From: Rattus norvegicus
Taxonomy: Eukaryota; Chordata; Mammalia; Rodentia; Muridae
Direction: 5' to 3'
Length of the DNA stretch: 64,000 bases
NCBI RefSeq assembly: GCF_036323735.1
Contig: NC_086026.1
Location: 68,681,539 to 68,745,538, forward strand
Shown: positions 35,577 to 48,372 of the stretch, in pieces
Numbering within the stretch: the stretch's first letter is position 1
How the letters are laid out: each line of letters begins with the position of its first letter
Notes under the pieces: model-generated
Databases searched by the model: none
Told to the model about the DNA's origin: nothing
The model's input: only the letters and a program-made list of their open reading frames with translations
Made by a program: the position numbers and the translations under genes

Positions 35577-35684
35577 GGGGTTGGGGATTTAGCTCAGTGG
35601 TAGAGCGCTTGCCTAGGAAGCTCAAGGCCCTGGGTTCGGTCCCCAGCTCCGAAAAAAAGAACAAAAAAAAAAAAAAAAAAAAAA
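35577..35684 (+). mobile_element. ID SINE
   Basis: Complete ID with AAGAGTTCACTATT at 35563-35576 and 35685-35698 as a perfect 14-bp target-site duplication. Antisense to Arih1. Confidence 0.97.
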
Positions 35685-36730
35685 AAGAGTTCACTATTAA
35701 TGCACTTTTCATACCACTGTCACATTGACTAATACATTTTGTAGAGACATGACATAATAAAGAAGAAATACATAGAAGATGACAGGGATATAAGTACAAA
35801 TTGAAAGTTATTATCAGGTCCTCTAGTCACAAGTGGCAGCACACCCAGTTTCTCACACCCATTTCGTCAGAGCTTTTACCAATGCAATATCTGAAAAACA
35901 AATTATTTAGGTTCTAAAATATACTTTTTAAAATTCTTTGTTTTTGGTTGTTTATTTTTCTACACAGATTTCTCTGGAGACCAGGGTGGCAGAAAACTCA
36001 CATAGATTTGCCTGCCTCTAACTCTAGGTGTTCACCTCCATGCTCGGCTGTTCTTTGAAAATATATTATATAATTTTAAAAAATCATATTTGCCCTAATT
36101 CTTCCTCATAAATCCTCCAAGATCCACACACATAACCACTTGAATAGTTTTAATTCATTTTTAAAAATAGTAAAAGTTTCAACTTTGTGCATGTAGGGGG
36201 TGGGGAGGAGTAGGAGATACCTATTCAGTCTGTTTCTTTCCTCAGGCATTTTCCTCCCATAATTTGCTCAGTTTTCACTGGGTTATCCCATGTAACCCCA
36301 CTCCCAATGACTTAAAGGTCTTTTTTCTAATAGCATATTATTAAAGTTCAGTAAGAATCATCTTTTTGGAGAGAATAAACCATGATCAGATAAATATATA
36401 TATTTTTAAAATTTTCATCTTTCCTCCATCAGAAATATAATCTCCAAAATTAAAGCAGTTCTGCTTGTAAAAACAGAATAATTGAGACATTAGTTCTCTC
36501 AAGAGCTTAATAAACTAAATAGGTTAAAAAGAGATGAAGAGCACATACTGCTTGGCAAAGGACCTGGGTTCATTTTTCAGCACAGGTCAAGCAGCAGCTC
36601 GCAACTGTCTACATCTCCAGGCTCCACAGAATCTGACCCTTCTGACCTGTATGGGTCACACATACATGCACAACCTGTTCCACCATATACATCATTTAAA
36701 ACAAAACAACTTCTTTAAAAGTAAAATAAG

Positions 36731-36816
36731 GGGGTTGGGGATTTAGCTCAGTGGTAGAGCGCTTGCCTGGGAAGCGCAAGGCCCTGGGTTCGGTCCCCAG
36801 CTCCGGAAAAAAGAAC

Positions 36817-36848
<32 letters not shown>
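36731..36848 (+). mobile_element. ID SINE
   Basis: Complete ID with a long A-tail. AGTAAAATAAG at 36720-36730 and 36849-36859 is a perfect target-site duplication. It inserted at the end of an old B3-like SINE. Confidence 0.97.
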
Positions 36849-36999
36849 AGTAAAATAAGATTAGGCCTAGACAAGATTCTTCCAAGTAGTGTTGGTGCAC
36901 TAAGATTCTATGTGGAATTTTTAACATGGAGATGGGACTCTGTCCTTGGTTTTTTGTTTGTTGTTTTTTGGTTTTTTTTTTTTGTTTGTTTGTTTTTGT

Positions 37000-37125
37000 T
37001 TTTCAAGACTGGGTTTCTCTGTGTAGTCCTAAAACTCTGTAGCCCAGGCTGGCCTCAAATTCAGAGATCTCCCTGCCTCTGCCTCCCAAAAATTGTGATT
37101 AAAAGTGAGGACCAACACATCCAAA
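37000..37125 (-). mobile_element. B1 SINE, reverse orientation
   Basis: Reverse B1: CTGGGTTTCTCTGTGTAGTC, CCCAGGCTGGCCTCAAATTC, CCTGCCTCTGCCTCCCAA. A T/GTTT-rich tail precedes it. Sense with Arih1. Confidence 0.88.
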
Positions 37126-37468
37126 GTGTAGTAGTCACAGCATTTTGTAGGGTCACATGATCGTTACCTACTTTTTAAGCTATTTTGATTCAAAATAAAA
37201 AAGCACTGTTAAGGTGCAATAAAAGTAGTGACTCTATGAATTTACCTAGCGCTCAATCTAAAATCTTAGTAAATCAAAGTGAGACCTTCTCTCGCAATTA
37301 ATTCCAAAGTACTATGTAAGATGTTAGAAACATTTATGTAGCCCAAGTGTGTTAATATGTGCCTGTAATGTAACTGAAACAGAAGATCATCATAAGATTC
37401 AGGCCAACCTAGACAACATGATACTACCTTATTGAAAATAACAAAACGACCCCCACCCTTCAAAAAGG

Positions 37469-37470
<2 letters not shown>

Positions 37471-37518
<48 letters not shown>
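37471..37518. repeat. (CA)n microsatellite
   Basis: About 24 CA units in intron 3. Confidence 0.95.
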
Positions 37519-37520
<2 letters not shown>

Positions 37521-37989
37521 CACTCTCACACAAGTTATTTAAAAGCCTCTATTCATATGTCTACTGTATAAAGGTAAAACTGCTTTCTAGGAAAATAAAG
37601 GTACATTTACGTAAATAAATTATTAATGTTTTACAGAGCAGTACAAATAAACATGTTTCTTAAAGAAATGACAAAACATTAATAAAATCCCATAAAGGAA
37701 TTCACGTGACACTGCTAAAACTGATCAAAACCAATCATCTGAGTAGTTGACCTTGAAATGATGAGAAAATAACTAATTGTGTTGTGTTATATTGTCCACT
37801 AACATTAGTAGTTTCCACTCATAGCTCTTTAATCAGACAACTTTAACTCTCGGAGATTACTAATGAACTCCTTAACTTCAAGTTGACTTTCTTTTCTTAG
37901 GTCAATAGCACTCTTACTTTGTTTACTCTTTCTTTGGTTTCTGCTACATTTTCCTGTCTTGTTTATCACACCCTCTGTTATCAATTCCT

Positions 37990-38380
37990 ATGAATCCATA
38001 AATGAACTGTGTCCTGTTGTGGGTTGTCCCCTGAAGCCGGTATATTGAAGACTTAAAACCACAGTTCATGAGGTTACTGGAAGTTGTAGAACCTTTAGGA
38101 GTAAGAATTATTTGGAATTTTAGTCATATTAACTGTAAATACAGAATGCCCCTCTGAAAAGAAAAGCTGGATCTCCTGCCTTTTCCTCTCCCTTTCTGCT
38201 CCACTTTCCCAAGCTGCTTTATTGAACCACGGATTGCATCATGAAGTCTGTTCTCCCCACAGACCTAAGGAAAAGAAGATCAAAACCTGAAGCCTTGGAA
38301 ACCATGAGACAAATCAATTGTCTCTCCTCGGGCTGATTATCTCAGGTATTTTGTCACAGCAACAGAAAGTGAACCAATGT
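37990..38380 (+). mobile_element. Rodent interspersed repeat, diverged
   Basis: Ends with GATTATCTCAGGTATTTTGT and CACAGCAACAGAAAGTGAAC, resembling the 3' ends of common rodent repeats. Family not named with confidence. Confidence 0.5.
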
Positions 38381-39371
38381 TGTTCGCACTTTGGCCATGT
38401 GGTGTCAACTTCATAGAGTCTTAACATTCATTTTCAACCTATTTAGTTTCTGTCTCCAGGAGAAAAACACCCCTAAGGTTTGCTTATGAAGAAGACTCCA
38501 AAGGAAATCAACCATGGAAAAAAACCCACCCTGAAGCAGATGGAACTCTTATTCTCTGTATGGAGACTCAAAAGGAATAAAACGTGGAAAGGAGAAAGCC
38601 AGCACTGTCTGCTTCCTGACTGTAGAGACAATCAAATATTTAACATTCCATTCCCACAACTGTGCCGTCCCTGCTATGATGGACTGTGTCCTCTAAGCAT
38701 AAGCAAAAATAAGTTCATATGCCATGAAGGTATGTGGTCAGAGCAAAACGAAAAGCAAGCTGAGGAGACAGCACAGAGATAAAGGCACTTGCTGCCAAGC
38801 CTGACAGCCTGAATTTAATCTTCAGAACCCACATGAGGGAAGGTGAGAACCAATTCCAACAAGCTGTCATCTGACTCTCCTCCATACATGCCCACTCACA
38901 TATAGAGTAAATAAGTAAATGTAACACTTACTAGAAGTAAATACACAGGTTCCTTCAACATGTTTCTATGCTATCATTTATTTATTCTCAGATTGCCTAT
39001 CATTCAAGGCAAACTATATGCTTATTTTCCATTATGTCTTTAAAATTTAGAACTGTTCCTGCAATGTTAATGACTTAAGTTTTCCATCATCAGCAATATA
39101 CAAAGCCAAAATATATACTACAAATGTCTGGTCCTGATTTTCATGTTTTTCGTAAGAATCTTGGGAAATACCGAGGGCACTGAAAATGTAACTCATAATT
39201 CTATTAACTAGCTCCAGTACTCTAATATTAAAGATTTGAATAAAGGAGACAGTGGCTATACTGAAAGCAAAGGAAAGGGCAAAAGAAAAGTACTTATAAA
39301 CTGAAATAAATTATTTAAATCTTAGTACTACCTCACAGACACCTTTGAAACTGTAGGCAGGGCAAAAATTT

Positions 39372-39570
39372 TTTTTAAGATTTACTCTTATTTATTTATC
39401 TATTTATATTTTTTAATGTGAGTACACTGTCATTGTCTTCAGACACACCAGAAGAGGGCCTCAGATTCCATTATAGATGGTTCTGAGCCACCATGTGGTT
39501 GCTGGGATTTGAACTCAGGATCTATGGAAGAACAGTCAGTGCTCTTAACCGCTGAGCCATCTCTCCAGCC
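39372..39570 (-). mobile_element. B2 SINE, reverse orientation
   Basis: Near full-length reverse B2 with CACCAGAAGAGGGCCTCAGA, CACCATGTGGTTGCTGGG and head GAGCCATCTCTCCAGCC. The T-rich tail contains TTTATC repeats. Confidence 0.94.
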
Positions 39571-39922
39571 AATGGTAAAAAATCATTAACTGGCATAAAC
39601 AAACAATCTATGCAAGATAAAACAATGTTAAAACCCGAGTTTAATGTATTTCAAAGTTCCAGCGATTGTATAAAAAAATACATTATGATATAAGGAAGCA
39701 AATGATATATCTCCCAGGCCATAAAGAAATGAAGGATGTCCAAACTCAACTCATTTGAAAAATAAAACTTCAAACCAAGTAAAACTAATGAGTCAGTTCC
39801 AAGAGAAAACACTCAGTTAAGAACCACAGCGAGGACATGAGAACTCAGAAAGTTCTGCACTTTCCCTGATCGTTCTTTTTCTCTAACTTTACGAAAAAAG
39901 AGAAAAAAACAAAACAAAACCC

Positions 39923-39924
<2 letters not shown>

Positions 39925-39957
<33 letters not shown>

Positions 39958-39958
39958 C
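39925..39958. repeat. (CAA)n microsatellite
   Basis: About ten CAA units within an A-rich stretch. A similar (ACA)n run is at 19083-19110. Confidence 0.92.
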
Positions 39959-40493
39959 TTTAAGACAGAAAAGAAAAACTGATCATTTGACCAAGTTGGC
40001 ACCTTACAAATGAACTCCTTTAGATACTTATCTAAAAGTCTAAGACTAACAATGAGAAATCCTCAACAGTCAAACATAAACCATCAGCAAAATGTTGTAA
40101 TTAAGGTAGAGCCATAAAAATATCTTCATTCTAATCAATTGAACATCTTTCTGCCACAAATAGAATTTTCCCATGGTTACCAATAAGGTAATGTTTTCCT
40201 ACGAAGACTTCATTTAACCCTAAAGCTTATTTACTAAGTGCACTAAATGTAGCAGAAGTATACCAGTGTAACTCAATAAAACTTACTTTTTTTTAAAAGA
40301 AACCTCTATTATTTGCTTCTATCCTATTTTAATTCTGCCCCCACTTGCCATGTTTTAAGAATCTATGTCAGAATAGATATTAATAAAAAATATGAAGTCT
40401 TGAAAGTACCCTAAAAATTTCTATTTTGAAAATTTGAGAATAAGTTAAACTTTTAAATCTATTTTTACCTCTATTACACAGTTCTCCAAATGG

Positions 40494-40671
40494 TAGTAAA
40501 ATAAACTCCAGAAAGATTACAGCATTTTAATGACAACTTGGACAAGTTTAAAAAACAAACAGGAAATGGGAACAGAAGAAAAATAGGACCTTTTCCTTCC
40601 TTTCCTTATTCTAAATGTATTGACAGGTAATAGGTGTATTTATTGTTCCCAGGTTTCCAAACTGTCCTTTG
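40494..40671 (+). repeat. Diverged direct repeat, arm A
   Basis: Matches 42040-42219 in the same orientation. Shared blocks include CATTTTAATGACAACTTG, ATTGACAGG and TATTTATTGTTCCCAGGTTT in the same order with matching spacing. Identity by eye is roughly 80 percent. It begins about 50 bp beyond the exon 3 donor on the Arih1 transcript. Confidence 0.88.
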
Positions 40672-40720
40672 TGTAATTACCCTCTTACACAGTGCTAGCC
40701 TTAAACTACCAGGTACTCAC

Positions 40721-40865
40721 CGAGTTAGGGTAATTCAAGTAGCAGATCTGACAAGGCATATCCTGTGCTGATGACCTTGTATTCATCTGGCGAGTTCGAG
40801 ACTTTTTACTTGGATTAATTACATGACACTCAGCAAAGAGCTTCTCCAGGTTTCCATCAAAGTAC
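40721..40865 (-). CDS. Arih1: Arih1 exon 3 (linker and first RING1 cysteines)
   Basis: This 145-nt exon encodes residues 149-196, starting YFDGNLEKLF and ending CQICYLNYPNS. It contains the basic linker KKSRTRQ and the first two RING1 zinc ligands, Cys186 and Cys189, in CQIC. Acceptor TGCAG/GTACT; donor TCG/GTGAGT. It enters with the last base of Arg148 and ends in phase 0. It sits between the two arms of a diverged direct repeat (40494-40671 and 42040-42219). Confidence 0.98.
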
Positions 40866-41737
40866 CTGCATTATTTAAACAGAAAGGATGAGAGCCCAGC
40901 AAATAGCACAGTTAGAGCTCTCAAGAAACAAGACTTTCTGTAAGGAAAAGTAATTCACTAAACTAAAAAACAAAGGTCAAACCTATCGTGGTCAAGAGAG
41001 AAAGTGGGGCATGGTTAAAGGACAGCAGACAGAGGGTACGTGCACGGAGGGTCACTTTTGACTATTCTTCATTTTCAAACTGTTTTTAAATATGCAAAGT
41101 GGAAGGTAAGCAATTAGTATTAAACACAACTGTGACTAAAACTTTAGGATAAAAGCTGTGCTACAACTACAGTTAGCTGCCTGAGAAGAATAATCTATTT
41201 TAATACTAGGCTATATTTTATTATAGATACAATTTCATACTCATTTTAATCAAACTACCTTATTATAAATGACTATATCTCTTGTATACAATGAACTTGT
41301 TTCTACATATTCCTTTAAATTGTTTCTTTAATTTACATCAAATAAATTATATGCCCATATGCATACCTGGATGTAACACAATTGAACCATAATGTTATCA
41401 GGAAACAGTGTACCTAGTGCTATCTATACAGCAAATGGTGAACTATTTCATAACAATGGTAAATGCCAAGAAAAATGTTTCCCAAATGACAAACAGTCAC
41501 TGTCCGTCCAGTTGCACCCAAGCCTGGAAACATCAGTTCTGTTTTATTTTTTTAAAGATAGAGCCTCAGTACGTGCTTGTGACTGTCCTGGAACTCACAG
41601 AGCTCCTCTTGCTTCTGTCTTCCAAGTGGTGGCATGTACCCCTAAAATACCAGCCTAAAATATCTAAGTATTTCAAAGGGAAAACAAGAAGAAAGTAACA
41701 ATTTTCAATTTGTAAATCAATTCAACCATTTACTTAT

Positions 41738-41919
41738 TTTAAAGATTTCTTTATTTATTATATATAAGTACAATGTCACTGTCTTCTGACACACCAGAAG
41801 AGGGCATCAGATCTCATTACAGATGGTCGTGAGCTACCATGTGGTTGCTGGGATTTGAACTCAGGACCTTTGAAAGAGCAGTCAGTGCTCTTAACCTCTG
41901 AGCCATCTCTCCAGCCCCT
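41738..41919 (-). mobile_element. B2 SINE, reverse orientation
   Basis: Full-length reverse B2: AAAGATTTCTTTATTTATTA tail side, CACCAGAAGAGGGCATCAGA, head GAGCCATCTCTCCAGCCCC. It lies between exon 3 and arm B of the duplicated segment. Confidence 0.95.
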
Positions 41920-42039
41920 CGTATTTATTCTTAATAAAGAATATGTGCAATTGTATTTTAGCTTTATCCAAGGTTTTAAATAGTTATGCTCTTTATATAC
42001 ATACAAGGATCTCAATTAAAAGAATCACAACTCTTTTAA

Positions 42040-42219
42040 TAGTAAAATAAATTCCAGAAGAATTCCTACATTTTAATGACAACTTGAGCAAGTTTGAAAA
42101 ACGAACAGTAAACAGGAACAGGACGAGAACTGGGACCATTTTTATCTTCCTGTCTAAGTCTATTGACAGGCTATAGGTATATTTATTGTTCCCAGGTTTC
42201 CACATTTCCACCCTCTGTT
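42040..42219 (+). repeat. Diverged direct repeat, arm B
   Basis: Second copy of the segment at 40494-40671, offset by about 1545 bp and lying upstream of exon 3 on the transcript. No copy of exon 3 accompanies this arm. A GT tract follows within 30 bp. Confidence 0.88.
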
Positions 42220-42246
42220 TGTGTTGATACACATGCCACTGAGTGA

Positions 42247-42249
<3 letters not shown>

Positions 42250-42304
<55 letters not shown>
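42250..42304. repeat. (GT)n microsatellite
   Basis: About 27 GT units following a short GAGT run. Confidence 0.95.
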
Positions 42305-42306
<2 letters not shown>

Positions 42307-44527
42307 GCCAGAGAACAATTGTGGTTATCTTTTGCTTTCTGCCTTACTTTTTGGAACACAATCTCTTACTGAACCTGGAGTGTACCCCATTTCAGCTATA
42401 CTGACACGACAGCAAACTTCAGGGACACACCTATCACTGCCTGTACTATGCTTGAAGGTATGTGTCATCACAGCCAACTTTTTGTTTGTTATATGTGGGT
42501 TTCTGGGGATCTGAATTCATCATGCTTGCCTGGCATTTTGTCCACTGAGCCCATCTCCTCAACCAAGATTTCAAGTATTTTAAAAATTCCTTAAATTACA
42601 TGTTAGTTGGGGCGAGGGATGGTGGGGGTGGGGCTTGTGGAGTCAGTTCACTCATTCTACCTTGTATGTGGGTCTTGCAGATCTAACTCAAGCCATGGGG
42701 TTCGGCAGGATGCACCTTTATCTGCACGTGTTCTCACTAGCCTAGACTTCCAATAACTTTTGCTTAATGAAAGTTTTCTTTAGTACTTATTAAAAATATA
42801 GAAATAGATGTTTCTATAGAAAAACCACTTATCTGAGAACACATCACATTATAAGTACTTTTACATCACTTGTGTTTCTCAAAATATATTCAAATAATTG
42901 ATCAAACAACTTGTTATAAAAGGAAACTGGTAAACTTAAAGGTGTCATTAATTCACATAAAGTTGCCTCTGATAACTCAGATAATCAGAATAAATCTAGC
43001 AAAGCACAAAACCAAACTACATAAAAAGCAGAAAGTAGAAGAGACTAAAATTAAATATGAATTTGGAAAGCCATAAACATCACCCTAAAAAGAATAATCC
43101 ATGTTAATAAAGACAATTTCAGTTATCCCAATAATTGAATTGAATTAGTGGACTCTCCACATTATATTAATATTCTAAACAGCATTTCATGCATACTCAG
43201 CCATAGAGATGTAACTGAACCATATGCAGATCCACTCTAAACACCCTAAAGTCTTCACTAAGCAGTATTTGGTTTTTGTTAACACATCTCTGTATGGTGT
43301 TCCATGTTTGCAGGTACATACTTTAACATACTGAATGAATCCTATACTGGCACTTAGATGGTCCACATACATAAAACCGAAGTTGAACTCTTGGTCCATC
43401 TGACAGTGTGAACTTGTCAAGATTTCTATTGCTCCATTAGAGAAACTGAATCTTTCTTTTCATAAATAGTCTATATACTTTTGAGTTCAGAATGTAAACA
43501 GGAAGAGTTAAGAAAAAACCTTTGTCTCATGGATTATTTTTCCCCCAGTTGTATAATGCTTTAACTTTTTAAAATCGTGTTCAAATTTTTAAAAAACAAT
43601 TTATTTTCTAAGTATGTCTGGTTTTGTGTGGTATCCAACGGTGCTCCTGGGCAGACAGAAAAGGCGGCTCTCTGAAGCTGGAATTACAGGAGGTTATGAG
43701 ACACTCAACCTCGGGGCTGGGAATCAAACTCTGATCCTCTGGAAGAGTAACGGTACCTTTTGAGCCAAGTAGTGGTGGCACACTCCTTTAACAACAGCAC
43801 TGGGCCAGACGGATCAACTGAATTTGAGACCAGCTGGGTCTTGCCTGCACATGTATGTGCCTGCACATATTAAGATGTGTGCTTGATGCCCAGAGATCAC
43901 AAGACTTTGTGGAGCTCCTGGAGTTATAGGTGATTGTGAGACACTATGTGGGTGCTAAGAATTAAACTCCTGTCCACTCCAAAGGCACCAAGTATGTAAC
44001 ACTTAATGACAGAGCCATCTCTCCAACCCAAGATTATTCGTTTATTCACAAGTTAAGATTTTTCCTTCAACCTGTTTCTGTTCATGTGGAAAATACATTT
44101 GGATTACATAAACTGCAATTCCATTTGTTGTAATTCAAATTGCTAGTTATTGACTGAAGGGTGGGAATACTACCTCCTGCGCTTTCTTACACCTTCTCTG
44201 ACAGGTAAAGGTTCCTGTAGATTACATCCTAATGATACTCTACACTACCCTGTAGCATGTTACTAACTGTAATCATACCCACCCACCCACAAGTTGGCGA
44301 GAATGCATATCTCTTGACAACTATGTTTTATTGCCACAGCCCTAGAATCTAGAAAAACCTTTTTTCCCTATTGAGCTACAATCCCCAGACCCAGAAATAT
44401 AATGTACTCACTGAAGGCAAATCTCTCTCTTAATAAGCATCAGCTTTCTTTGCTATTCCATAAGCAGAAACGTATATTCCATTAATCTGCTTGAGCTTAC
44501 AGTTTCTGGCATTATCCCTTTGAAAGG

Positions 44528-44621
<94 letters not shown>
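44528..44621. repeat. (GT)n(GA)n compound microsatellite
   Basis: About 25 GT units pass directly into about 21 GA units. The GA part is a mirror-repeat purine run that could form triplex DNA. Confidence 0.95.
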
Positions 44622-44624
<3 letters not shown>

Positions 44625-44818
44625 TGTGAGTGCCTACAGAGGCCAGAAGGGAGAAAAGGATCTCCTGAAACTTGAGTTATAGTTTCACATATATATATAT
44701 ATAGTTGTGAGCTATCTAACTTGAGTTATGGGTGCTAAACTCAGGTCCTCTGAAAAAGCAACAAGTACTCTGTAATCACTAGAGTCCTCGCTGAGATATT
44801 TTTAATGATGATGATGTA

Positions 44819-44821
<3 letters not shown>

Positions 44822-44875
<54 letters not shown>
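44822..44875. repeat. (AC)n microsatellite
   Basis: About 27 AC units, 200 bp from the GT tract at 44528 and complementary to it. Confidence 0.95.
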
Positions 44876-44876
<1 letters not shown>

Positions 44877-45122
44877 AGGCAAAGCCTGGTATAGTGATAT
44901 ATTCCTGCAAACTCAAAACTTAGAAGATAGAGGCAGGAAGGTCAGGAGTTGAAGGCTATCTCTGACTATGTTATCAAGTTGGAGACAAGTCTGAGTCACA
45001 TGAGAACCTGAAGGAACATGAATAGGAACCAACAAATATTCCCTGGCATGGGAGGCCTGAGAGGTCCATCCACCTGACCCCCCTTTTAAAGTCAATTTTC
45101 ATTTATAAGAAATACACAATTT

Positions 45123-45216
45123 GGGGTTGGGGATTTAGCTCAGTGGTAGAGCACTTGCCTAGGAAGCGCAAGGCCCTGGGTTCGGTCCCCAGCTCCGAAA
45201 AAAAGAAAAGGAACAA

Positions 45217-45241
<25 letters not shown>
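45123..45241 (+). mobile_element. ID SINE
   Basis: Complete ID with an AAGG-interrupted A-tail. AAGAAATACACAATTT at 45107-45122 and 45242-45257 is a perfect 16-bp target-site duplication. Confidence 0.97.
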
Positions 45242-45247
<6 letters not shown>

Positions 45248-46496
45248 TACACAATTTAAGTGTTTTGTTGCCCAATTTCCCAGAGAATATTTTGTTAGCC
45301 ATTTGGACAGAATTTACTTGACATGAAGATAATCCATTTCTTTTGGGATTACACTTAGCTTCTCTACTGATTCTGTTTGCTTCCAATGTCACCTGTCCTG
45401 TACAGTGTCACCTGTGACACTGGAGCCTGCCTAACCAGTACCATGAAGAGGTCAGAGCTGTATATACCAAAGCGTGGGTCAAATATGATACCTAGAGACC
45501 AATGTACTTCTGGATCCCCAAACCAGCTTCCAGTATCTAGAAGTGTTTCTCATAACCCACGATTCTTCACCTTCAGACTCTTCTCCAAGACTACTTATGC
45601 CCCACAGATTTTCATTTCTTCTGTTACTCACATTATGACAGTGTATATACCTCTGGAAACACAGGAGTCTAGCCTGTAAGCAGCTCCAAGGCCTTAGTTA
45701 CAAAACTCAGTCTGTTTCCACTCTCTTAACATCCAGAGGCAGAGCTTACAGATCCAAAGTTCTTTATGGGATTCTCCTTTTCATAAGACCCAAAGCCAAT
45801 ATGGGTAAGAGGAAGAGATAGATAGCAAAGCATCCAGAATAGGGCCTTACAGATCAAGAAGTTGGCTCCTTTCCTAGGCTAACAAAAGATTTTGTTTTAA
45901 CGTGCATTTATTATAAGGTCTGTCTACTCTTGACCCAACAAAGGCTCTTTGGAAGATATTAGAATCTATCTTCTAGGGATGGAAATGTTTCTCAAGGTCA
46001 GATGGTAGAGTATTTGCTTGTAATGCATGAAGCATTGGGTTCAATCCCTAGCACTTATAAATCAAGTATATAGTCCCAATGCTAGGGAAGTAAAGGCAGG
46101 CAGGTTTTCTTTATATTCATTTATGTTGTATGTGCATATGAATGTGCCATGACATATTTGTGGAGGCCAGAAACAACTTGTTGCAATGAATTCTCTCCTT
46201 CCACCATGTGGATCCAAGATCAAACTAGAGGGTTAGACTTGCCAGCAGGAGCCTTTTACCTGAGAGCCTTCACCTGCTGAGCTATCACACTGATCCACAC
46301 ATAACTCATTACTTGATACTTTGAAGATGAATATTTGGCTTACTTGTTTCTATACATATGCATGTAAGTCTATAAATCCTAGTATAACACAGGATACAGT
46401 ATCTCCCCTAGTCCAGTCAAAAGGTTGTTTAAATAAGTCAAAAATAAAGTTTCAATCTTCATACAGGAATACAATGTAAGCTTAAAAGAGACACAA

Positions 46497-46715
46497 AACT
46501 GGGCTGAAGTGATGACTCAGTGGTTAAAGAGACACGGCTGAGGCCCTGGATTTGATTCCTAGAACCCATATAGTAGCTCACATTTATATCTAACTCCAGT
46601 TCCAGGGGAGCCAATACCCTGTTCTGATCTCTGTGGTCACTTCACAACAGGGTACAAAATTGCACATTCATACAGGCAAAACACTCATAAATATAAAAAG
46701 AGAAAAATTAAAGTC
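46497..46715 (+). mobile_element. B3 SINE
   Basis: Forward B3: GTGATGACTCAGTGGTTAAA, TCTAACTCCAGTTCCAGGGG and GGCAAAACACTCATAAATAT. Moderately diverged. Confidence 0.8.
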
Positions 46716-47029
46716 ACAAACTGTGTGTGCAAAATAAAAACTCTCAGCTTAACTTACAACAAATTAATACCATTCAGAATCAGTGAAAATTCTTAACTCA
46801 GGTTTTTTCCCGTTTGCCATGCTACAAACCTATTGTCTTTGGCTTTCCAGGCAAACATTCTACCACTTGAGCTATAAGCTTGCAATATACTTGCTGTAAG
46901 TTGCTAGATATATTCTTTTGACTCCTACAAATTTTGAAATGCTAAGAACTTGCTGATGACAGTCAATTAATACATATTTTGTATGTTAATATATGTGATA
47001 AATGATTGAATTATTTTCTTGTTATAATC

Positions 47030-47310
47030 AAATATCCTGATAAAAGCTACTTAGGGAAGAAACATTTAACTTATAATTCCAGAAAAATTAAAGTCTACCA
47101 TAGGAAGAAAACCTGAAAAAACAGGAAAACATCAGAAGCTGAAGGATAAGAGCAAAAAGTAGGACTAAGTTTTAAGGCTTCAAGACCAACCTCTAATGAC
47201 CTGCTTCTTCCAACAAGGTTCCACAACTTTCCAAAACCAGTTGGGGACCCAATGTAAACAAGCACCTGAGCCTATAAGGGACATTTTACATTCAAGTCAC
47301 AACAATGGTG
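47030..47310. mobile_element. Rodent interspersed repeat, diverged
   Basis: Contains CTTCCAACAAGGTTCCAC and GAGCCTATAAGGGACATTTT in the order seen at 32265-32590. Strongly diverged. Confidence 0.5.
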
Positions 47311-48330
47311 AAAGCACACAAGCCTGGAGGTCAGTTATATACCATTAAGGAAGTTACCTCAAAGAGACACTATACTTAAATACAGTGCCTAAGCTAAAGG
47401 TAGAAGCCACGGGAGGTAGGTATAAATTTACCAGGAAGTCCAAGTAGGTACTACAGTTAATATACATGTACCTGAGATTTAATCCTGCCATTTTACATTC
47501 CCCTCCGGTACATATGGCTCTCTGTAAAATCTGTGTGAAATTTATGCAAAATGTTTAATTTACTATTATTTCAAGGATTTATGACAAAGCTTTTTTTTGT
47601 CATCATTTAAATGTTTGCCTGGTTTTCAAACTATTGCAAATTGTTGGGGGAAAATAATATCAAAGTAAGCCTGCAGACTTCAAATTTTTGTTCTGAGGCC
47701 CACTGCTTGTTCATTAAGACAGCACTATTTATGAACACAGTCCATGAACACAGGCTGTGGTTTGTTTCTCTTCATCTCACTTAAGTATTATTTTAATAAC
47801 CACTTTTACTGCTACTACTAAGAAGCCCATTCTTTAGAGTATGCCATATACGTACACTTTCAAAAATAATTTACAGTTTGATGCTTTAAAGATTTCATGC
47901 CTTTTGCATCCATTACAATTGTTTTTAAAGTGGGGTGGGGTGGGGTGTGTCTGTCTGCTTCAATCTCCTGCCTCTGCCTCCTGAGTACTGAGTCTTCAGG
48001 CACACTATCTTGCTTGGCCTAATGTATTTTAAGGGTGACTTTCTTTTTACCAGATGTCTTTAAATCTCAAGTGCTTTGGACCTGAAATTTCATGCTTTAA
48101 CCAGAAGACAGGAAATTTTTATATACGTCAAATTTTCCATCTTTTAAGGTTTAGATAGACTGAAACAAAACAAAACTGAGGCTTGAGAGAGAGCTGTTTA
48201 GAAGCACTTGGGTCTTCAGAGGAATAGGGTTTAATTCCCATCATCTACATGTCAACCTATAACCTTCTATAACTCCAATTTCAAACTGGATGTCTTCTTT
48301 TGGATCCTATGGGCAACGAATGTATGTGCA

Positions 48331-48372
48331 TACACACACACACACACACACACACACAACACGCACGCACAC
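48331..48372. repeat. (CA)n microsatellite, interrupted
   Basis: A short CA run with CG substitutions at the end of an old SINE. Confidence 0.85.

Larger units (their letters stand above)
31801..40720. other. Arih1 intron 3: contents
   Basis: Holds a split old L1 fragment (32040-33780), IDs at 33949, 35577 and 36731, diverged SINEs (about 34900-35060, 35350-35530, 36525-36720), a B1 (about 37000-37125 minus), a CA tract (37471-37518), a rodent repeat (37990-38380), a B3-like copy (38755-38935), a minus B2 (39372-39570), a CAA array (39925-39958) and one arm of a duplicated segment (40494-40671). 38940-39360 and 39600-39900 show nothing recognisable. Confidence 0.7.

Noticed and set aside
45377..45679. 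100-codon open frame in intron 2
   Set aside because: No recognisable motif, lies in non-coding intron and is not continued by splice sites.
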